NCBI GenBank assembly: GCA_937922785.1 | Contig: CALAJQ010000034.1 | Coordinates: 31,403 to 95,402 of the forward strand | From: an uncultured Acidimicrobiales bacterium | GTDB taxonomy: Bacteria > Actinomycetota > Acidimicrobiia > Acidimicrobiales > SZUA-35 | Direction of reading: 5' to 3' | Length of the DNA: 64,000 nucleotides | Shown: piece after piece, positions 48,846 through 57,906 of the stretch | How the letters are laid out: every line of letters starts with the position of its first letter | Position numbering within the stretch: the stretch's first letter is position 1 | Notes under the pieces: model-generated | The model's database searches: none | Told to the model about the DNA's origin: nothing | What the model saw: only the letters and a program-made list of their open reading frames with translations | Position numbers and translations under genes: made by a program

Positions 48846-49778
48846 TTAGCTTTTAGGAACAAGACCGTTGGCACTGGTCATGGGGCACCTCGGATCTAGG
48901 TCGGTGTTCGACCAGGTGTCGCGAACCCAGTGGTGGGCCGGATCATCACAAAATGCCATCGAACGTTCTCCGCCCGGACCGGCCAAAACGTTTAGGTAAT
49001 ACATGGTGTAGCCGGGCGCTGCGATGCAGGGTCCGTGATAGCCACGCGGCACCAGAAAAAGGTCACCGTTTCTTACTACTACGTTCTCGTCGATTTCGAG
49101 CTCGCCGTTCGGCAGCTGACCGGTGTAGGTGCGATGCATACCAAAGCCCGAAGGCTCATAGGCGGTGGTGCCGGCCTTGCCGATCCGGAAGTAATAGATC
49201 TCTTCGTTGTTGACTTCACATTCGGGCGAGTCATCGTGTTTGTGCGGCGGGTAACTGCTCCAATTTCCGTCCGGTGTAAGCAGCTCACAGCACATCAACT
49301 TGTCGGCATGATCCCAGCGATCAGGCGTCAGAAAGTTTGTAACTTGGCGAGTAGCGGGCCCGCCACCTCGTGCTTCGGTCTCAACTTCGTCGGCCGGACC
49401 GTACTTTGGGCCATAGACCTTCTCACAAACGGCAGACGGAAGCGCAACCTCACAGCCGTCAGCGGAGCTAATGGTGAAAGCGGTGTCGCGCCCAACGTAG
49501 AGAAAGTCGGTCACGCGGGAGAACACCGACTCTCGACCTTCAAGGTCAAACTGTTGGGCGTTGTTGCCGTCCTGGCGAACGGTGATTTGGCTGGCTCCAC
49601 CCGAAAGCGGGAGGATCGCAAGCTCGGAAGAGCTGGCTTCGATTGTGCGAGACTCACCGGCCTGAAGAGTGAAGACTTCCAGGCCGCTGTAGGTCCATCC
49701 GGCTTCGTTGGGATCGATCTTTAGATCAGACCCGTCCGATGAGGCCAGGGATCCGCTGGGGCGATGTAGATCAGCCAT
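48846..49778 (-). CDS. iolB: 5-deoxy-glucuronate isomerase, copy 2
   Basis: 310 residues, KduI/IolB bicupin: 'YPPHKHDDSPECEVNNEEIYYFR' (metal-binding His/Glu), 'EARGGGPATRQVTNFL', 'FLVPRGYHGPCIAAPGYTMYYLNVLAGPG'. It is about 30 residues longer and clearly divergent from copy 1 at 13.9 kb. Overlaps the preceding Cgl0159-like gene by 8 bp, so translationally coupled within the transporter operon. The two copies may reflect substrate isomers or separate acquisition. Confidence 0.93.
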   Translation of the reverse strand: MADLHRPSGSLASSDGSDLKIDPNEAGWTYSGLEVFTLQAGESRTIEASSSELAILPLSGGASQITVRQDGNNAQQFDLEGRESVFSRVTDFLYVGRDTAFTISSADGCEVALPSAVCEKVYGPKYGPADEVETEARGGGPATRQVTNFLTPDRWDHADKLMCCELLTPDGNWSSYPPHKHDDSPECEVNNEEIYYFRIGKAGTTAYEPSGFGMHRTYTGQLPNGELEIDENVVVRNGDLFLVPRGYHGPCIAAPGYTMYYLNVLAGPGGERSMAFCDDPAHHWVRDTWSNTDLDPRCPMTSANGLVPKS

Positions 49779-50661
49779 GGACGATCTCCGCGGAAATACC
49801 TGACGCCTTCAATACGTCTCCGTCGGTTGGATAAAGCAAGTTGCGTCCTACGACTAGACCCCGGATGTTTGGGATCTTCATACATTGCTGCCAGCGGATG
49901 AAGGCCGCTTCGTCTTGGCCGACAACCCCACCGCCCAACATCAGGGCCGGCAGCGTAGTGGCCTCCATGACTGATTCGAGCTCGGGGATGACTGGAACCT
50001 TCAGCCAGCTGTAGGCGGAGGTGACCCCAAGGCTGTTGGCAACACTGATCGCTCGGATGAGAAGCTCGGCCGAATCTGACAACGCCAGTTGCCGCTGATG
50101 ATTGGTTTCATATGGCAAAGGTTCAATCATCGCCATCAAACCTTTGCTTGCCAGCGAGCTGATATAGCGCGAGCACAACTCGAGCGTGGCCAATGTCCCC
50201 GGGTCGCCATCGTGAATACGAAGCAACATCTTGCCGCCTTGAAGGCCAGCAGCCTCGATGTCGCTTGGTCCAAAGGCGGTGTGTCGGTCATCCATTGCCC
50301 ACGCAGCGCCGTCAAGCCCGCCCCGGTTCATCGTGCCTATAACAACCTTGTCTTCTAACGCGCCAAGGCATGCCAGCTCTTCAAGAATGTCAGGCGACGC
50401 CATTACCCCGTCGCACCCCTCAACCGACATTGCCACCATGATCCGACCTAGTAGGTCACGGCGGTTGGCCATTGCCAAGCGATAGTTACCCACCGCCGTG
50501 ACACCACGAGCGGTGTGGTCAGCGGCCACGATGTAGAGATTCCCGTCCCCGCGCAGCATCGAGGTGGGGCGGGACCGCTCAGCCAGTCGCCGCCGCAGCT
50601 CTGCGGGATCGTCAAGCCGGAGGGTTAGCAAACCCTCATACTCAACGTCGCTAATTACCAT
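49771..50661 (-). CDS. Cgl0159-like (beta/alpha)8 aldolase-family protein
   Basis: 296 residues: 'DGNLYIVAADHTARGV', 'CDGVMASPDILEELACLGALEDKVVIGTMNRGG', 'LLRIHDGDPGTLATLELCSRYI', 'WLKVPVIPELESVM' and 'GGGVVGQDEAAFIRWQQCMKIPNIRGLVVGRNLLYP'. This fits the actinobacterial family named after Corynebacterium Cgl0159, a DeoC/LacD-like barrel found inside iol clusters and often annotated as deoxyribose-phosphate aldolase. An IolJ-like aldolase role is inferred from context; a Lys in 'YSWLKVP' could form the Schiff base. Confidence 0.86.
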   Translation of the reverse strand: MVISDVEYEGLLTLRLDDPAELRRRLAERSRPTSMLRGDGNLYIVAADHTARGVTAVGNYRLAMANRRDLLGRIMVAMSVEGCDGVMASPDILEELACLGALEDKVVIGTMNRGGLDGAAWAMDDRHTAFGPSDIEAAGLQGGKMLLRIHDGDPGTLATLELCSRYISSLASKGLMAMIEPLPYETNHQRQLALSDSAELLIRAISVANSLGVTSAYSWLKVPVIPELESVMEATTLPALMLGGGVVGQDEAAFIRWQQCMKIPNIRGLVVGRNLLYPTDGDVLKASGISAEIVHG

Positions 50662-50665
50662 CTAG

Positions 50666-51457
50666 CTAGTCTCGGGCCATTGCGGCTTCAAGCTCATGCT
50701 GAAGCTGTTCTAGTTCTGCACCGCCGGCCATCAGCTGGGTTAGCTCGCTTTGGGTGATCTCTGACTTTGCGAAGTTGCCCATTGATTCTCCGCGGTTCAA
50801 AATCAGGAACCTGTCGCCAACCGGATATGCGTGAGCCGGGTTGTGTGTGATGAAAATAACGCCCAGACCACGTTTGGCCGCCTCAACGATGTAGCGCAAC
50901 ACGACACCGCTCTGGCGAACACCCAGAGCCGAAGTCGGCTCATCCAGGATCAAAACCTTGGCGCCAAAGTAAACGGCTCGGGCAATCGCAACCGATTGCC
51001 GTTCACCACCAGACAAAGTGCCTACCGGCTGCTCTGTGTCTCGAATGTCGATGCCCATCTTGGCCATCTCGGCCTTGGCGATCGCCTTGGCTTTCGGCTT
51101 GTCAATCCACTCGATTGGCCATACTCCCTTTGTTGGTTCTGAACCAAGGAAGAAGTTACGCCATACCGACATAAGCGGCACCATGGCCAAGTCTTGGTAA
51201 ACCGCGGCAATGCCTTTATTCAAGGCCTCACGAGGCGAGTTGAAACGGACCTCTTCGCCCTCGAGCAAGAACTCGCCTTCGTCGTGTTGGTGCACTCCAG
51301 CGAGAATCTTGATGAAGGTGGACTTGCCGGCGCCATTGTCGCCGAGCACACAGGTGACCTTGCCGGCCAGCACTTCGGTGGTCACGCCCTTGAGAGCGAT
51401 GATGTTTCCGTAGAACTTGCCGATGTTGTTGAGTTCTAGAACTGGTTTGTCGGTCAT
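50666..51457 (-). CDS. Sugar/inositol ABC transporter ATP-binding protein
   Basis: 263 residues: one ABC cassette with Walker A 'GDNGAGKST', Q-loop '[10 protein letters not shown]', signature '[14 protein letters not shown]', Walker B '[12 protein letters not shown]' and H-loop '[11 protein letters not shown]'. A single-cassette member of the carbohydrate-importer (CUT2, FrcA/IatA-like) type rather than the usual double cassette. ATG 51457 overlaps the permease stop (ATGA). The last ~30 residues are a Glu-rich helix. Confidence 0.94.
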   Translation of the reverse strand: MTDKPVLELNNIGKFYGNIIALKGVTTEVLAGKVTCVLGDNGAGKSTFIKILAGVHQHDEGEFLLEGEEVRFNSPREALNKGIAAVYQDLAMVPLMSVWRNFFLGSEPTKGVWPIEWIDKPKAKAIAKAEMAKMGIDIRDTEQPVGTLSGGERQSVAIARAVYFGAKVLILDEPTSALGVRQSGVVLRYIVEAAKRGLGVIFITHNPAHAYPVGDRFLILNRGESMGNFAKSEITQSELTQLMAGGAELEQLQHELEAAMARD

Positions 51458-53415
51458 CGGGCTGCCTCCGCCTTAGATCGTATGAAGTCGTTGGCGATCA
51501 CAGCCAGAAGCAGAATTACGCCCAGAAAGACGAACCGCCAGTCAGAGTTCCAACGAGATGACGGGATGCCCTGCTTTGCCATGGCCATGATGATGGCGCC
51601 GATGGCGGCTCCGATTGCCGAGCCATAACCACCAGTCAACATGGTGCCGCCTACCACGGCCGCAATGATGAATTCGAATTCGAGACCGTCACCAGTACTG
51701 GCCTGGATCGTATTGAGCCGGAAAGCTAACAGCGTTCCAACTAGCCAGGCAGCGCCAGCTACCAACATAAACAGCTGGGTCTTGGTTCGCTCTGCGGGAA
51801 CACCAATCTGGCGAGAAGCCTGCTTGTTGCCGCCTACTGCAAAGGTCCAGCTACCGAATTTGGTTCGGGCAAGCACCCAAGCGCAAGCGGCGGTGAATCC
51901 TAGAAACCACAAGATACGCACGCTGAACTTTGAGGGAGGGGCTCCGGCATCAATTTCGGCCTGAACTACAAACAACATCCGCGCAACCACACCCATTACG
52001 GCCAACGACGAGCCGACGATAACAAGTGTCCTGCCAAGTCGCTCGGCTTTGTCATCTGGAGATCGCCGTTCAGCGAAGAGCAACGTAGTGACCGCCCAAG
52101 TAGCCATAAGTGCGGCGAGAACCAGCATTACCGCCAAAACCTGAGTCCGGAACTTTGGGGTGACTGATTCGGCCCTAATAAAGAAGGCGGTGGCCGCAAC
52201 CAACAAAGCTGTCAGCATCAAAACTGCGGACCTAGCCGTTTGGGATGTGTAGCCAGCCCGGCTTGATGAGATCAGCAAGAAGACAGCGGCCGTAGCACCC
52301 AATCCGACAAACAGGATTGCTCTTAATCCTTGTTCGGTGACCATAAAGAAGATGTCTTCACTGTTTTGAGAGTCGAAGTATCGGGCGGCAATAAACGAAG
52401 CTGCCAAAGCGACAAGACCGAGTATCAGCGGCCTGGATGCGTCGGCGGTCAGGGTTAGACCACCCCGATCATTCAGGGACTCATAGCGCCACATCGCCAG
52501 ACCAATAAAGCCGACAAGAATTCCGAAACCGATGAAACCAGCGCCAACGACATCGCCTTGAGTGCCGCGTGTGTTGTGAAGGTTGAAGATGCCAACAAGA
52601 CCTAGAACAATGCCAGCAAGGCAAACACCCAGACCCAACATGTTCTGCGTTTCTTTACGGCGGAATCGCAACTCGTAGAGGGCAATAACCAACAGGGTTA
52701 ATCCAGCGACGACACCAAAGGTGTAGAAGGCATCGCGAGAGTCCCATTGGTGCAGGTTGCGCTCCCACTCCGCTGCAAAGATTCGGTTGAAGAAGGCGTA
52801 GCCCTTATCGCTAGCACGGTCTTCGGAAAAGATGGCGAGGTCGTTCATCTTGCCAACCTGAATCTGATCAACAAGAAGTTTGGCAAAGCCGAGCTTGGAA
52901 CCAACCAAAATAAAGAACGAGGCCAGCGTCACAATGAAGCTTGGAAGCGATGTCTTGTTAACTAGCGTTCCGTTAAATAGGCCCAGCCCCATCGCCAATA
53001 AGAACGAAAGCGGTAAAGCGAACCACAGGCTCAGCCCGGCACCACCCATCTCTCCGGTCACGTCCCGGACGAGTAACAGAGTGATGATGCCAAATGCGCC
53101 GGTCGCCGCTCCGGCGGAAAGGTCGAACTCGCCCCCGATCATCAGCATCGAAACCGCGACAGCCATGATTCCCAAGGTGGCGCTCACATCCAAAATGGAA
53201 GCAGCGCCGCTAGTGAGACCGAACGGGACTGAGACGGCCCAAAAGAAGATCCAAATTGAAACTGCCGCAATTGCGGCTCCGATTTCAGGACGCACCAAGA
53301 TCCGGGCAAAGACGCCCCGATAAGCAAGCCGCTCGTCCCCTCCAGCAGCTGATGCAGCCGTTGCGTCGGCCACCCTTGTTGTTGACGGTGTCACTGGTGA
53401 CGCTGTCTCGCTCAA
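51454..53415 (-). CDS. Oversized RbsC-type ABC permease, 653 aa
   Basis: CUT2 permeases are usually about 320-350 residues. Here a normal N-terminal half ('[19 protein letters not shown]', '[25 protein letters not shown]') and C-terminal half ('[24 protein letters not shown]', '[23 protein letters not shown]') are separated by about 300 extra residues with roughly eight more helices. The frame is open and the insert is hydrophobic throughout. The EAA-like cytosolic loop '[13 protein letters not shown]' that contacts the ATPase is retained. TTG 53415 is decided by AGGGGG 8 nt upstream. Extra helices could form a receptor or regulatory module (inference). Confidence 0.9.
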   Translation of the reverse strand: MSETASPVTPSTTRVADATAASAAGGDERLAYRGVFARILVRPEIGAAIAAVSIWIFFWAVSVPFGLTSGAASILDVSATLGIMAVAVSMLMIGGEFDLSAGAATGAFGIITLLLVRDVTGEMGGAGLSLWFALPLSFLLAMGLGLFNGTLVNKTSLPSFIVTLASFFILVGSKLGFAKLLVDQIQVGKMNDLAIFSEDRASDKGYAFFNRIFAAEWERNLHQWDSRDAFYTFGVVAGLTLLVIALYELRFRRKETQNMLGLGVCLAGIVLGLVGIFNLHNTRGTQGDVVGAGFIGFGILVGFIGLAMWRYESLNDRGGLTLTADASRPLILGLVALAASFIAARYFDSQNSEDIFFMVTEQGLRAILFVGLGATAAVFLLISSSRAGYTSQTARSAVLMLTALLVAATAFFIRAESVTPKFRTQVLAVMLVLAALMATWAVTTLLFAERRSPDDKAERLGRTLVIVGSSLAVMGVVARMLFVVQAEIDAGAPPSKFSVRILWFLGFTAACAWVLARTKFGSWTFAVGGNKQASRQIGVPAERTKTQLFMLVAGAAWLVGTLLAFRLNTIQASTGDGLEFEFIIAAVVGGTMLTGGYGSAIGAAIGAIIMAMAKQGIPSSRWNSDWRFVFLGVILLLAVIANDFIRSKAEAAR

Positions 53416-53472
53416 AGAACTATCCCCCTAGAAGTGTTGCGTTCCACCTGTCGTGAACGCTCCTTGAAGTGT

Positions 53473-53507
53473 GATGGCCGAGGCAGGCAGATCCCGCCCC
53501 GGCCATC
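53473..53507 (-). promoter_or_regulatory. Intra-operon hairpin between binding-protein and permease genes
   Basis: GATGGCCG and CGGCCATC arms (8 bp, plus inner GGC/GCC) enclose a G/C-rich loop in the 154-bp gap. Such hairpins often protect or terminate the upstream message so that binding protein is made in excess; this is inferred from position. Confidence 0.6.
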
Positions 53508-53569
53508 GATTACTTCATTGCTTATTGCATTGCTGCCAATTGTTTCTTACCTGGCAGCACTAACTCAAA

Positions 53570-54637
53570 TTAGCGAGTGCCTGCGGCGACTAGCTCTTTA
53601 ACTGCACCAGCGTTTTCAGGTGTAACAAAGCCAGGTCCGGTAAGGATTGGCAAGCCACCACCAGCGGTGTTCTGGTTTGTTGCTTCCAGGAACATAAGGA
53701 CTACTGGAAGGTAACCCTGTAGGTACTGCTGCTGATCAACAGTGAAAGCCACGTCGCCAGCTTCAATGGCATCGATGATTTCAGGAGTGATGTCGAAGCC
53801 ACCAACTACTACGTCACGACCGAGGTCCTGAGAAGCAGTAAGGCCAGACATTGCAATAACTGGTCCAACGCCCAAGAAGCCGTCGATGTCAGGGCTAGCT
53901 TCCATCAGAGCCTTGATGCCGTTGATCTGTTCGGTCTGGTCGGCGTCTAGGCCAACAAACTCATCAGTTACTGTTCCGGTGAAGGTGTCCTTCAGCCCGT
54001 TACAACGCTCGGTCAGACCAACGTTTGACTGCTCCTGGCGACCACAGAGAACGTGAGTAGCTCCGGCGTCGTTGAAGCGCAAACCTGCGCCCTGACCAGC
54101 AATGAACTCAGTCTGTCCAACGTGGCTAGTTGCACCAATGGTCTGGTAGTCGTTAACGCCAGAGTTGATGGTGTAAACGGGGATACCCGCAGCAACTGCG
54201 TCCTGTAGCGGGCCGATCAGCTGATCGGGGCTAGGAAGAGAAGCGGCGATTCCGTTGGAACCTTCACCAATCGCAGTTGCGATGTCGGTGACCATCTTGC
54301 CTGGATCGTTGTTTCCTGGCATCCAAACCAGAGTTACGCCCACGTCAGCGGCAGCTGCCTCGGCGCCCTTCTTAACAACAGACCAGAAAGGTCCATCGTC
54401 AGAGTGGGTGATCATGTGGAAAGTTAGATCTCCACCCTGGGTTAGGTCTACGTCAGCTTCGGTAGTCTCAGGCGCTTCACCTTCGTCGCCGTCATCTTCC
54501 ATTGCTTCGGTTGTTTCAGCTGAATCATCTCCAGCTGTGGTTGTTGGATCGTCAGCTTCGTCACTCGTATCGCCACAGGCTGCAGCGAAAAGAGTGAAAG
54601 CGAACAGCAAGGCCAACAGGCCCTTTAGTTTCTTCAT
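53570..54637 (-). CDS. Sugar/inositol ABC transporter substrate-binding lipoprotein
   Basis: 355 residues. Lipobox 'LFAAACGD', then an acidic Thr/Glu/Asp linker (about 22-60), then a periplasmic-binding-protein type I domain: 'THSDDGPFWSVVKKGAEAAAAD', 'GIAASLPSPDQL', 'IPVYTINSGVNDY', 'VVVGGFDITPEIIDAIEAGDVAFTVDQQQYLQGY'. This is the ribose/inositol-binding class. Strong Shine-Dalgarno (AAGGGGAG, 9 nt before ATG), as expected for the most abundant transporter component. The bound sugar is inferred to be an inositol from the cluster. Confidence 0.94.
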   Translation of the reverse strand: MKKLKGLLALLFAFTLFAAACGDTSDEADDPTTTAGDDSAETTEAMEDDGDEGEAPETTEADVDLTQGGDLTFHMITHSDDGPFWSVVKKGAEAAAADVGVTLVWMPGNNDPGKMVTDIATAIGEGSNGIAASLPSPDQLIGPLQDAVAAGIPVYTINSGVNDYQTIGATSHVGQTEFIAGQGAGLRFNDAGATHVLCGRQEQSNVGLTERCNGLKDTFTGTVTDEFVGLDADQTEQINGIKALMEASPDIDGFLGVGPVIAMSGLTASQDLGRDVVVGGFDITPEIIDAIEAGDVAFTVDQQQYLQGYLPVVLMFLEATNQNTAGGGLPILTGPGFVTPENAGAVKELVAAGTR

Positions 54638-54643
54638 CTAGGT

Positions 54644-55555
54644 TTACTCCCCTTCAATTGATGAACCAGACAAGACCAAGTTGGCCTCGTTCTGGATGTA
54701 CACAACGCTCTGTTGAACGTCGCGAACTGGTCCCTCCCCCTCTGTGGGTTCGGTTGCAAGAGCACAGTCTTGCTCAACTACGTAGATCCCGCCATATTTA
54801 GCTGCTTCCAGATTGTCAATTATCTGACCTATGGGTAAATCACCAGATCCCAAAGCAGTAAAGAGGCCTTGTTGAACCGCTTCCATGAGCGTGATTTCAC
54901 CCTTGTTTAGGGGGTCGATCAGGCTGAGGTTTGTGTCCTTAAGGTGAACAAGGCCAACGCGCTCGGGATATTCGGTTGAGAAGCGCAACGGGTCAAATCC
55001 GCCCAAAGCGAGGTGACCGGTATCTAGAACAAACTTGACGTTGCTTGACCGCAGCAGCCGCTCGACGTCTTCTTCGGTCTCGATTGTGCACCCGAAGTGC
55101 TCATGGACAACTTGGGTCAATCCGTGTTCTGCACAGATCTTTTCAACCTTGTCAAACATCATGACCAGGTGATCCCACTCGTCATCGGTTAGATCGCGCC
55201 GGGGAGCCCAGTCATAAGTCATCACAGGGGCGGAAATGAAGTGGGTTGCGTTGGCTGCGGCAAGAAGGGTCGCCGCATCCAGCGCTTCTTGGAGCGTGAA
55301 TTCAGCTTGGGCAGGATCGTGCAGGACTAAGGGCACAAACGCCCCAAGGAGACCAAGTTGGTGCTTGCCCAACAACTCATTCAGAGCTTCAGGATCTTCA
55401 GGCAACCAGCCAGCCGAACCGAGCTCTGTATGGGTAAACCCGGTGGCGGCCATCTCGGCCAAGACACGGTCGGGGGTCATCTGGTATCCCCATCCAGGCA
55501 CTTCGCATATTCCCCACGAAATCGGGGCGGTTGCTACTCTTGAAAAGACTGACAT
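54644..55555 (-). CDS. iolE: Inosose dehydratase-like sugar isomerase/epimerase
   Basis: 303 residues from ATG 55555 ('MSVFSRVATAPISWG'); the track start adds 22 non-conserved residues. An AP-endonuclease-2-like TIM barrel with IolE features: 'TAPISWGICEVPGWGYQM', metal ligands in 'VVHEHFGCTIETEED', 'KFVLDTGHLALGG', 'VGLVHLKDTN' and the final Glu in 'YVVEQDC'. It dehydrates 2-keto-myo-inositol to the dione. First gene of the second iol operon; a 17-bp palindrome 48 bp upstream is a likely regulator site. Confidence 0.92.
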   Translation of the reverse strand: MSVFSRVATAPISWGICEVPGWGYQMTPDRVLAEMAATGFTHTELGSAGWLPEDPEALNELLGKHQLGLLGAFVPLVLHDPAQAEFTLQEALDAATLLAAANATHFISAPVMTYDWAPRRDLTDDEWDHLVMMFDKVEKICAEHGLTQVVHEHFGCTIETEEDVERLLRSSNVKFVLDTGHLALGGFDPLRFSTEYPERVGLVHLKDTNLSLIDPLNKGEITLMEAVQQGLFTALGSGDLPIGQIIDNLEAAKYGGIYVVEQDCALATEPTEGEGPVRDVQQSVVYIQNEANLVLSGSSIEGE

Positions 55556-55602
55556 ATATCTACTTTGACTTTCTTGAACACGTTTAGAATCTAGACCCAT
55601 CC

Positions 55603-55619
55603 GATAAGCAATGCTTATC
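55603..55619. promoter_or_regulatory. 17-bp operator palindrome in iolE-PhyH divergent region
   Basis: GATAAGCA-A-TGCTTATC is a perfect 8-1-8 dyad between two divergent genes. A partial half-site AAGCTTA follows at about 55633. A TAGAAT at 55585 facing PhyH puts the palindrome just downstream of a possible -10, a classic repressor position. The regulator is not encoded here. Confidence 0.6.
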
Positions 55620-55646
55620 AATTAGCCAAGAAAAGCTTACCAATCA

Positions 55647-56495
55647 ATGAAACAGCTAACAGACGTCGATTCCCAGCTAGAAGACCTTATCGGCGAGTTC
55701 ATCGAAGGGTCGGGAACCTTTGTTATCCCGCAGGCTTTCAGCCCGACTCAGATCGCAACGGCCAGGCAAATAATCATGTCTGAGTCCGATGCCAATGCTA
55801 ATACTGCAACTCATTTCCAAGGCGCAGCGGAAGACAAGATCGCGCTACAAAGACGAGTTTGGAACCTGCTGAACAAGGGCTCGGTGTTTAGTGAGATGGT
55901 GCAGCACCCTGACGTAGTGGCGGTCACATCTGCACTGTTGGGATCGGCGTTCAAGCTTGGATCTATTGCCGCCAACCGACTTCTGCCGGGAGGGCCTGGC
56001 CAAGAGCCGCACATCGACTACCCCTACTGGGACTTTCACAAACGAGAAGAGTTTCCAGCTCGTATGAACTCGAGCTTCCCTCTCAACTTGCAAGCAACAA
56101 TCTTGCTAGACGACTTCACACCCGAAAATGGTGCCACCGCCTACATGCCTGGATCCCAGGCAAACTTGTTCTACCCCGATGACCGCGACACATTCTTCGC
56201 CAATTGCTCACGGATGACGGGTAAGGCCGGTGACTGCATCATCTTTAATGGCATGGTCCATCATTGCGCCATGCCAAACACCTCCGATGCCGATCGCACT
56301 GCGGTACTCATCGAATACCTGCCAAAGTTTGTGATTCAGCTAGAGGACCAAGCCAACGGGGTCAGCCTAGAAATCATAGAGTCTGCGTCGCCGTTGCTAC
56401 GCCAGCTAATTGGGGTCGACTACAAATTCCCTGAGCTGCTGGAACAGGCCGACGCTGGCAACACCGAAGGTCGGCTTGCAGATTCTGAGGCGTAA
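55647..56495 (+). CDS. Phytanoyl-CoA dioxygenase (PhyH) family protein in iol locus
   Basis: 282 residues with the Fe(II)/2-oxoglutarate triad: 'EPHIDYPYWDF' (HxD) and the distal His in 'NGMVHHCAMPNTSDADRTAVLIEYLPKF' with the co-substrate Arg. 'MPGSQANLFYP' matches the family loop. It is divergent from iolE and shares the putative operator region, so it is probably induced with the inositol genes; oxidative removal of a substituent from an inositol derivative is a hypothesis only. A second paralogue lies at 22.3 kb. Confidence 0.87.
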   Translation: MKQLTDVDSQLEDLIGEFIEGSGTFVIPQAFSPTQIATARQIIMSESDANANTATHFQGAAEDKIALQRRVWNLLNKGSVFSEMVQHPDVVAVTSALLGSAFKLGSIAANRLLPGGPGQEPHIDYPYWDFHKREEFPARMNSSFPLNLQATILLDDFTPENGATAYMPGSQANLFYPDDRDTFFANCSRMTGKAGDCIIFNGMVHHCAMPNTSDADRTAVLIEYLPKFVIQLEDQANGVSLEIIESASPLLRQLIGVDYKFPELLEQADAGNTEGRLADSEA

Positions 56496-57147
56496 GCGCA
56501 TTTCTAAGCTTGCGCAATTAGTTGCAGTGAATGTTGCAGTTGCTGGCCTCCTAGCAGCAGCGTGTGCCAGGCCGGGACCCACCGACTCCGATCTGGTTTC
56601 GGCAACGCTTCGTATAGACATCGACGGCTGCCGCCTTAGCAAGGTTAGGGCTACGGGCGTGGCGCTCAAGGGGGGTTGGATCGCAACGGTCGCTCACTCC
56701 TTTAGCGGAGTCGCTAGTTATTCGGTTGTGGGTCGAGACGCCGAGTTGGTCTACCTGGATCTTGAGAAGGACCTTGCGTTGTTGTGGGGCGAACCACCCG
56801 AAGATGACTTCAGCATTACTTTGGCCGATGACCCAGCGGTACGTAACGCGCGGGTGGTCAGCTATCCCACTCCGGATGACCCAGCTCAGGTTTTTCCTGT
56901 AGAGGTACTTCGGTTGGCGAACGTGACCCTGGACGGTGAGGGCCGCCGCAAGGCGCTGGAAATAGTGGCCGACATAAACCCAGGCGATTCTGGTTCACCG
57001 ATGGTCAACGCTGACGGCGAGTTGATCGGCATCGTCTTTGCGACAGCTCGAGGGGCCGACTCTGGGTGGGCGATATCTGTTGAAGAAGTGATAGCCGCTC
57101 TGGACCTGGCTAACCGAGAGTCGATCACGCCGCCAACCTGTAGCTAA
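56476..57147 (+). CDS. Trypsin-like serine protease, lipoprotein
   Basis: 223 residues from TTG 56476 ('LQILRRKRISKLAQLV'), which gives a basic N-region plus hydrophobic core ending in lipobox 'LLAAAC'. The triad is clear: His in 'WIATVAHSFSG', Asp in 'DLEKDLALLW', Ser in 'NPGDSGSPMVN' (GDSGSP). A compact chymotrypsin-fold protease of about 190 residues without PDZ, anchored outside the membrane. The gene starts inside the end of the PhyH gene (20-bp overlap). Confidence 0.87.
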   Translation: MQILRRKRISKLAQLVAVNVAVAGLLAAACARPGPTDSDLVSATLRIDIDGCRLSKVRATGVALKGGWIATVAHSFSGVASYSVVGRDAELVYLDLEKDLALLWGEPPEDDFSITLADDPAVRNARVVSYPTPDDPAQVFPVEVLRLANVTLDGEGRRKALEIVADINPGDSGSPMVNADGELIGIVFATARGADSGWAISVEEVIAALDLANRESITPPTCS

Positions 57148-57150
57148 GTT
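57145..57150 (+). promoter_or_regulatory. Leaderless -10 (TAAGTT) for enoyl-CoA hydratase
   Basis: TAAGTT is exactly 6 nt before the ATG at 57157 and overlaps the previous stop codon. Confidence 0.6.
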
Positions 57151-57156
57151 AGCTCC

Positions 57157-57906
57157 ATGCCTGACCCCACTGCTAGGAACTTAGTCGTCAGAGAAGACTC
57201 CAATGGGCTTACCACGCTCACACTAAATCGCCCCGACAAGCTGAACGCCCTGACGGTTGCAATGTTCTCAGAACTGCGAGATCACGTTCAGGACATCGAA
57301 CGAGACAAGACCGTGGGGTGCGTGGTCCTAAAAGGAGCAGGACGCTGCTTCTCGGCCGGCCACGATCTTGCCGACATCTCCGCAGGAGAGAAGGTCCCGA
57401 CTCGGGGCTGGCACTCGGAAACGTTACGGATGATGGAACGCCTCGCAAAGCCGGTGATCGCTGCGGTGCATGGCCACTGCTACACCGGGGCGCTGGAAGT
57501 TGCCCTCGCCGCGGATTTCATCGTTGCCTCAGAGAACGCTCGCTTCGGCGACACCCACTCCAAATTCGCTCTCACTCCAGTCTGGGGAATGAGTCAGCGG
57601 TTACCGCGCCGGGTCGGAACCGCAACGGCCAAGCGGTTGATGTTCACCGCCGAAACCATCAGGTCCGCAGAGGCACTGCGGATTGGGCTGGCTGAAATGG
57701 TTTATCCCGACGCTGAGTTTGATGCCAGCGTTGAGTCGCTTGGTCGATCCATCGTTGCGAACTCACCATTTACTCATGCTGCAAACAAGAGACTTCTGGA
57801 AGCAACTGATGGCCAAGCAATGGACACCGGTCTTCAGTGGGAAGTTCATGAAACCGAGGGCCGTGGTCCAGACATGAAAGAACGTATCGCCAACTTCTTT
57901 GCCTAA
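57157..57906 (+). CDS. Enoyl-CoA hydratase/isomerase family protein
   Basis: 249 residues, crotonase fold: 'LNRPDKLNALT', oxyanion-hole 'GAGRCFSAGHDL', 'HGHCYTGALEVALAADFIVASENARFG' and 'HSKFALTPVWGMSQRLPRRVG'. In classical hydratases Glu residues sit at 'GGxEL' and 'ExxxG'; here the first is in 'TGALEVAL' and the second region reads 'KFALTPVWG', lacking the second Glu, so isomerase or hydrolase activity is possible. Its stop overlaps that of nnrE (CTAA). Confidence 0.88.
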   Translation: MPDPTARNLVVREDSNGLTTLTLNRPDKLNALTVAMFSELRDHVQDIERDKTVGCVVLKGAGRCFSAGHDLADISAGEKVPTRGWHSETLRMMERLAKPVIAAVHGHCYTGALEVALAADFIVASENARFGDTHSKFALTPVWGMSQRLPRRVGTATAKRLMFTAETIRSAEALRIGLAEMVYPDAEFDASVESLGRSIVANSPFTHAANKRLLEATDGQAMDTGLQWEVHETEGRGPDMKERIANFFA

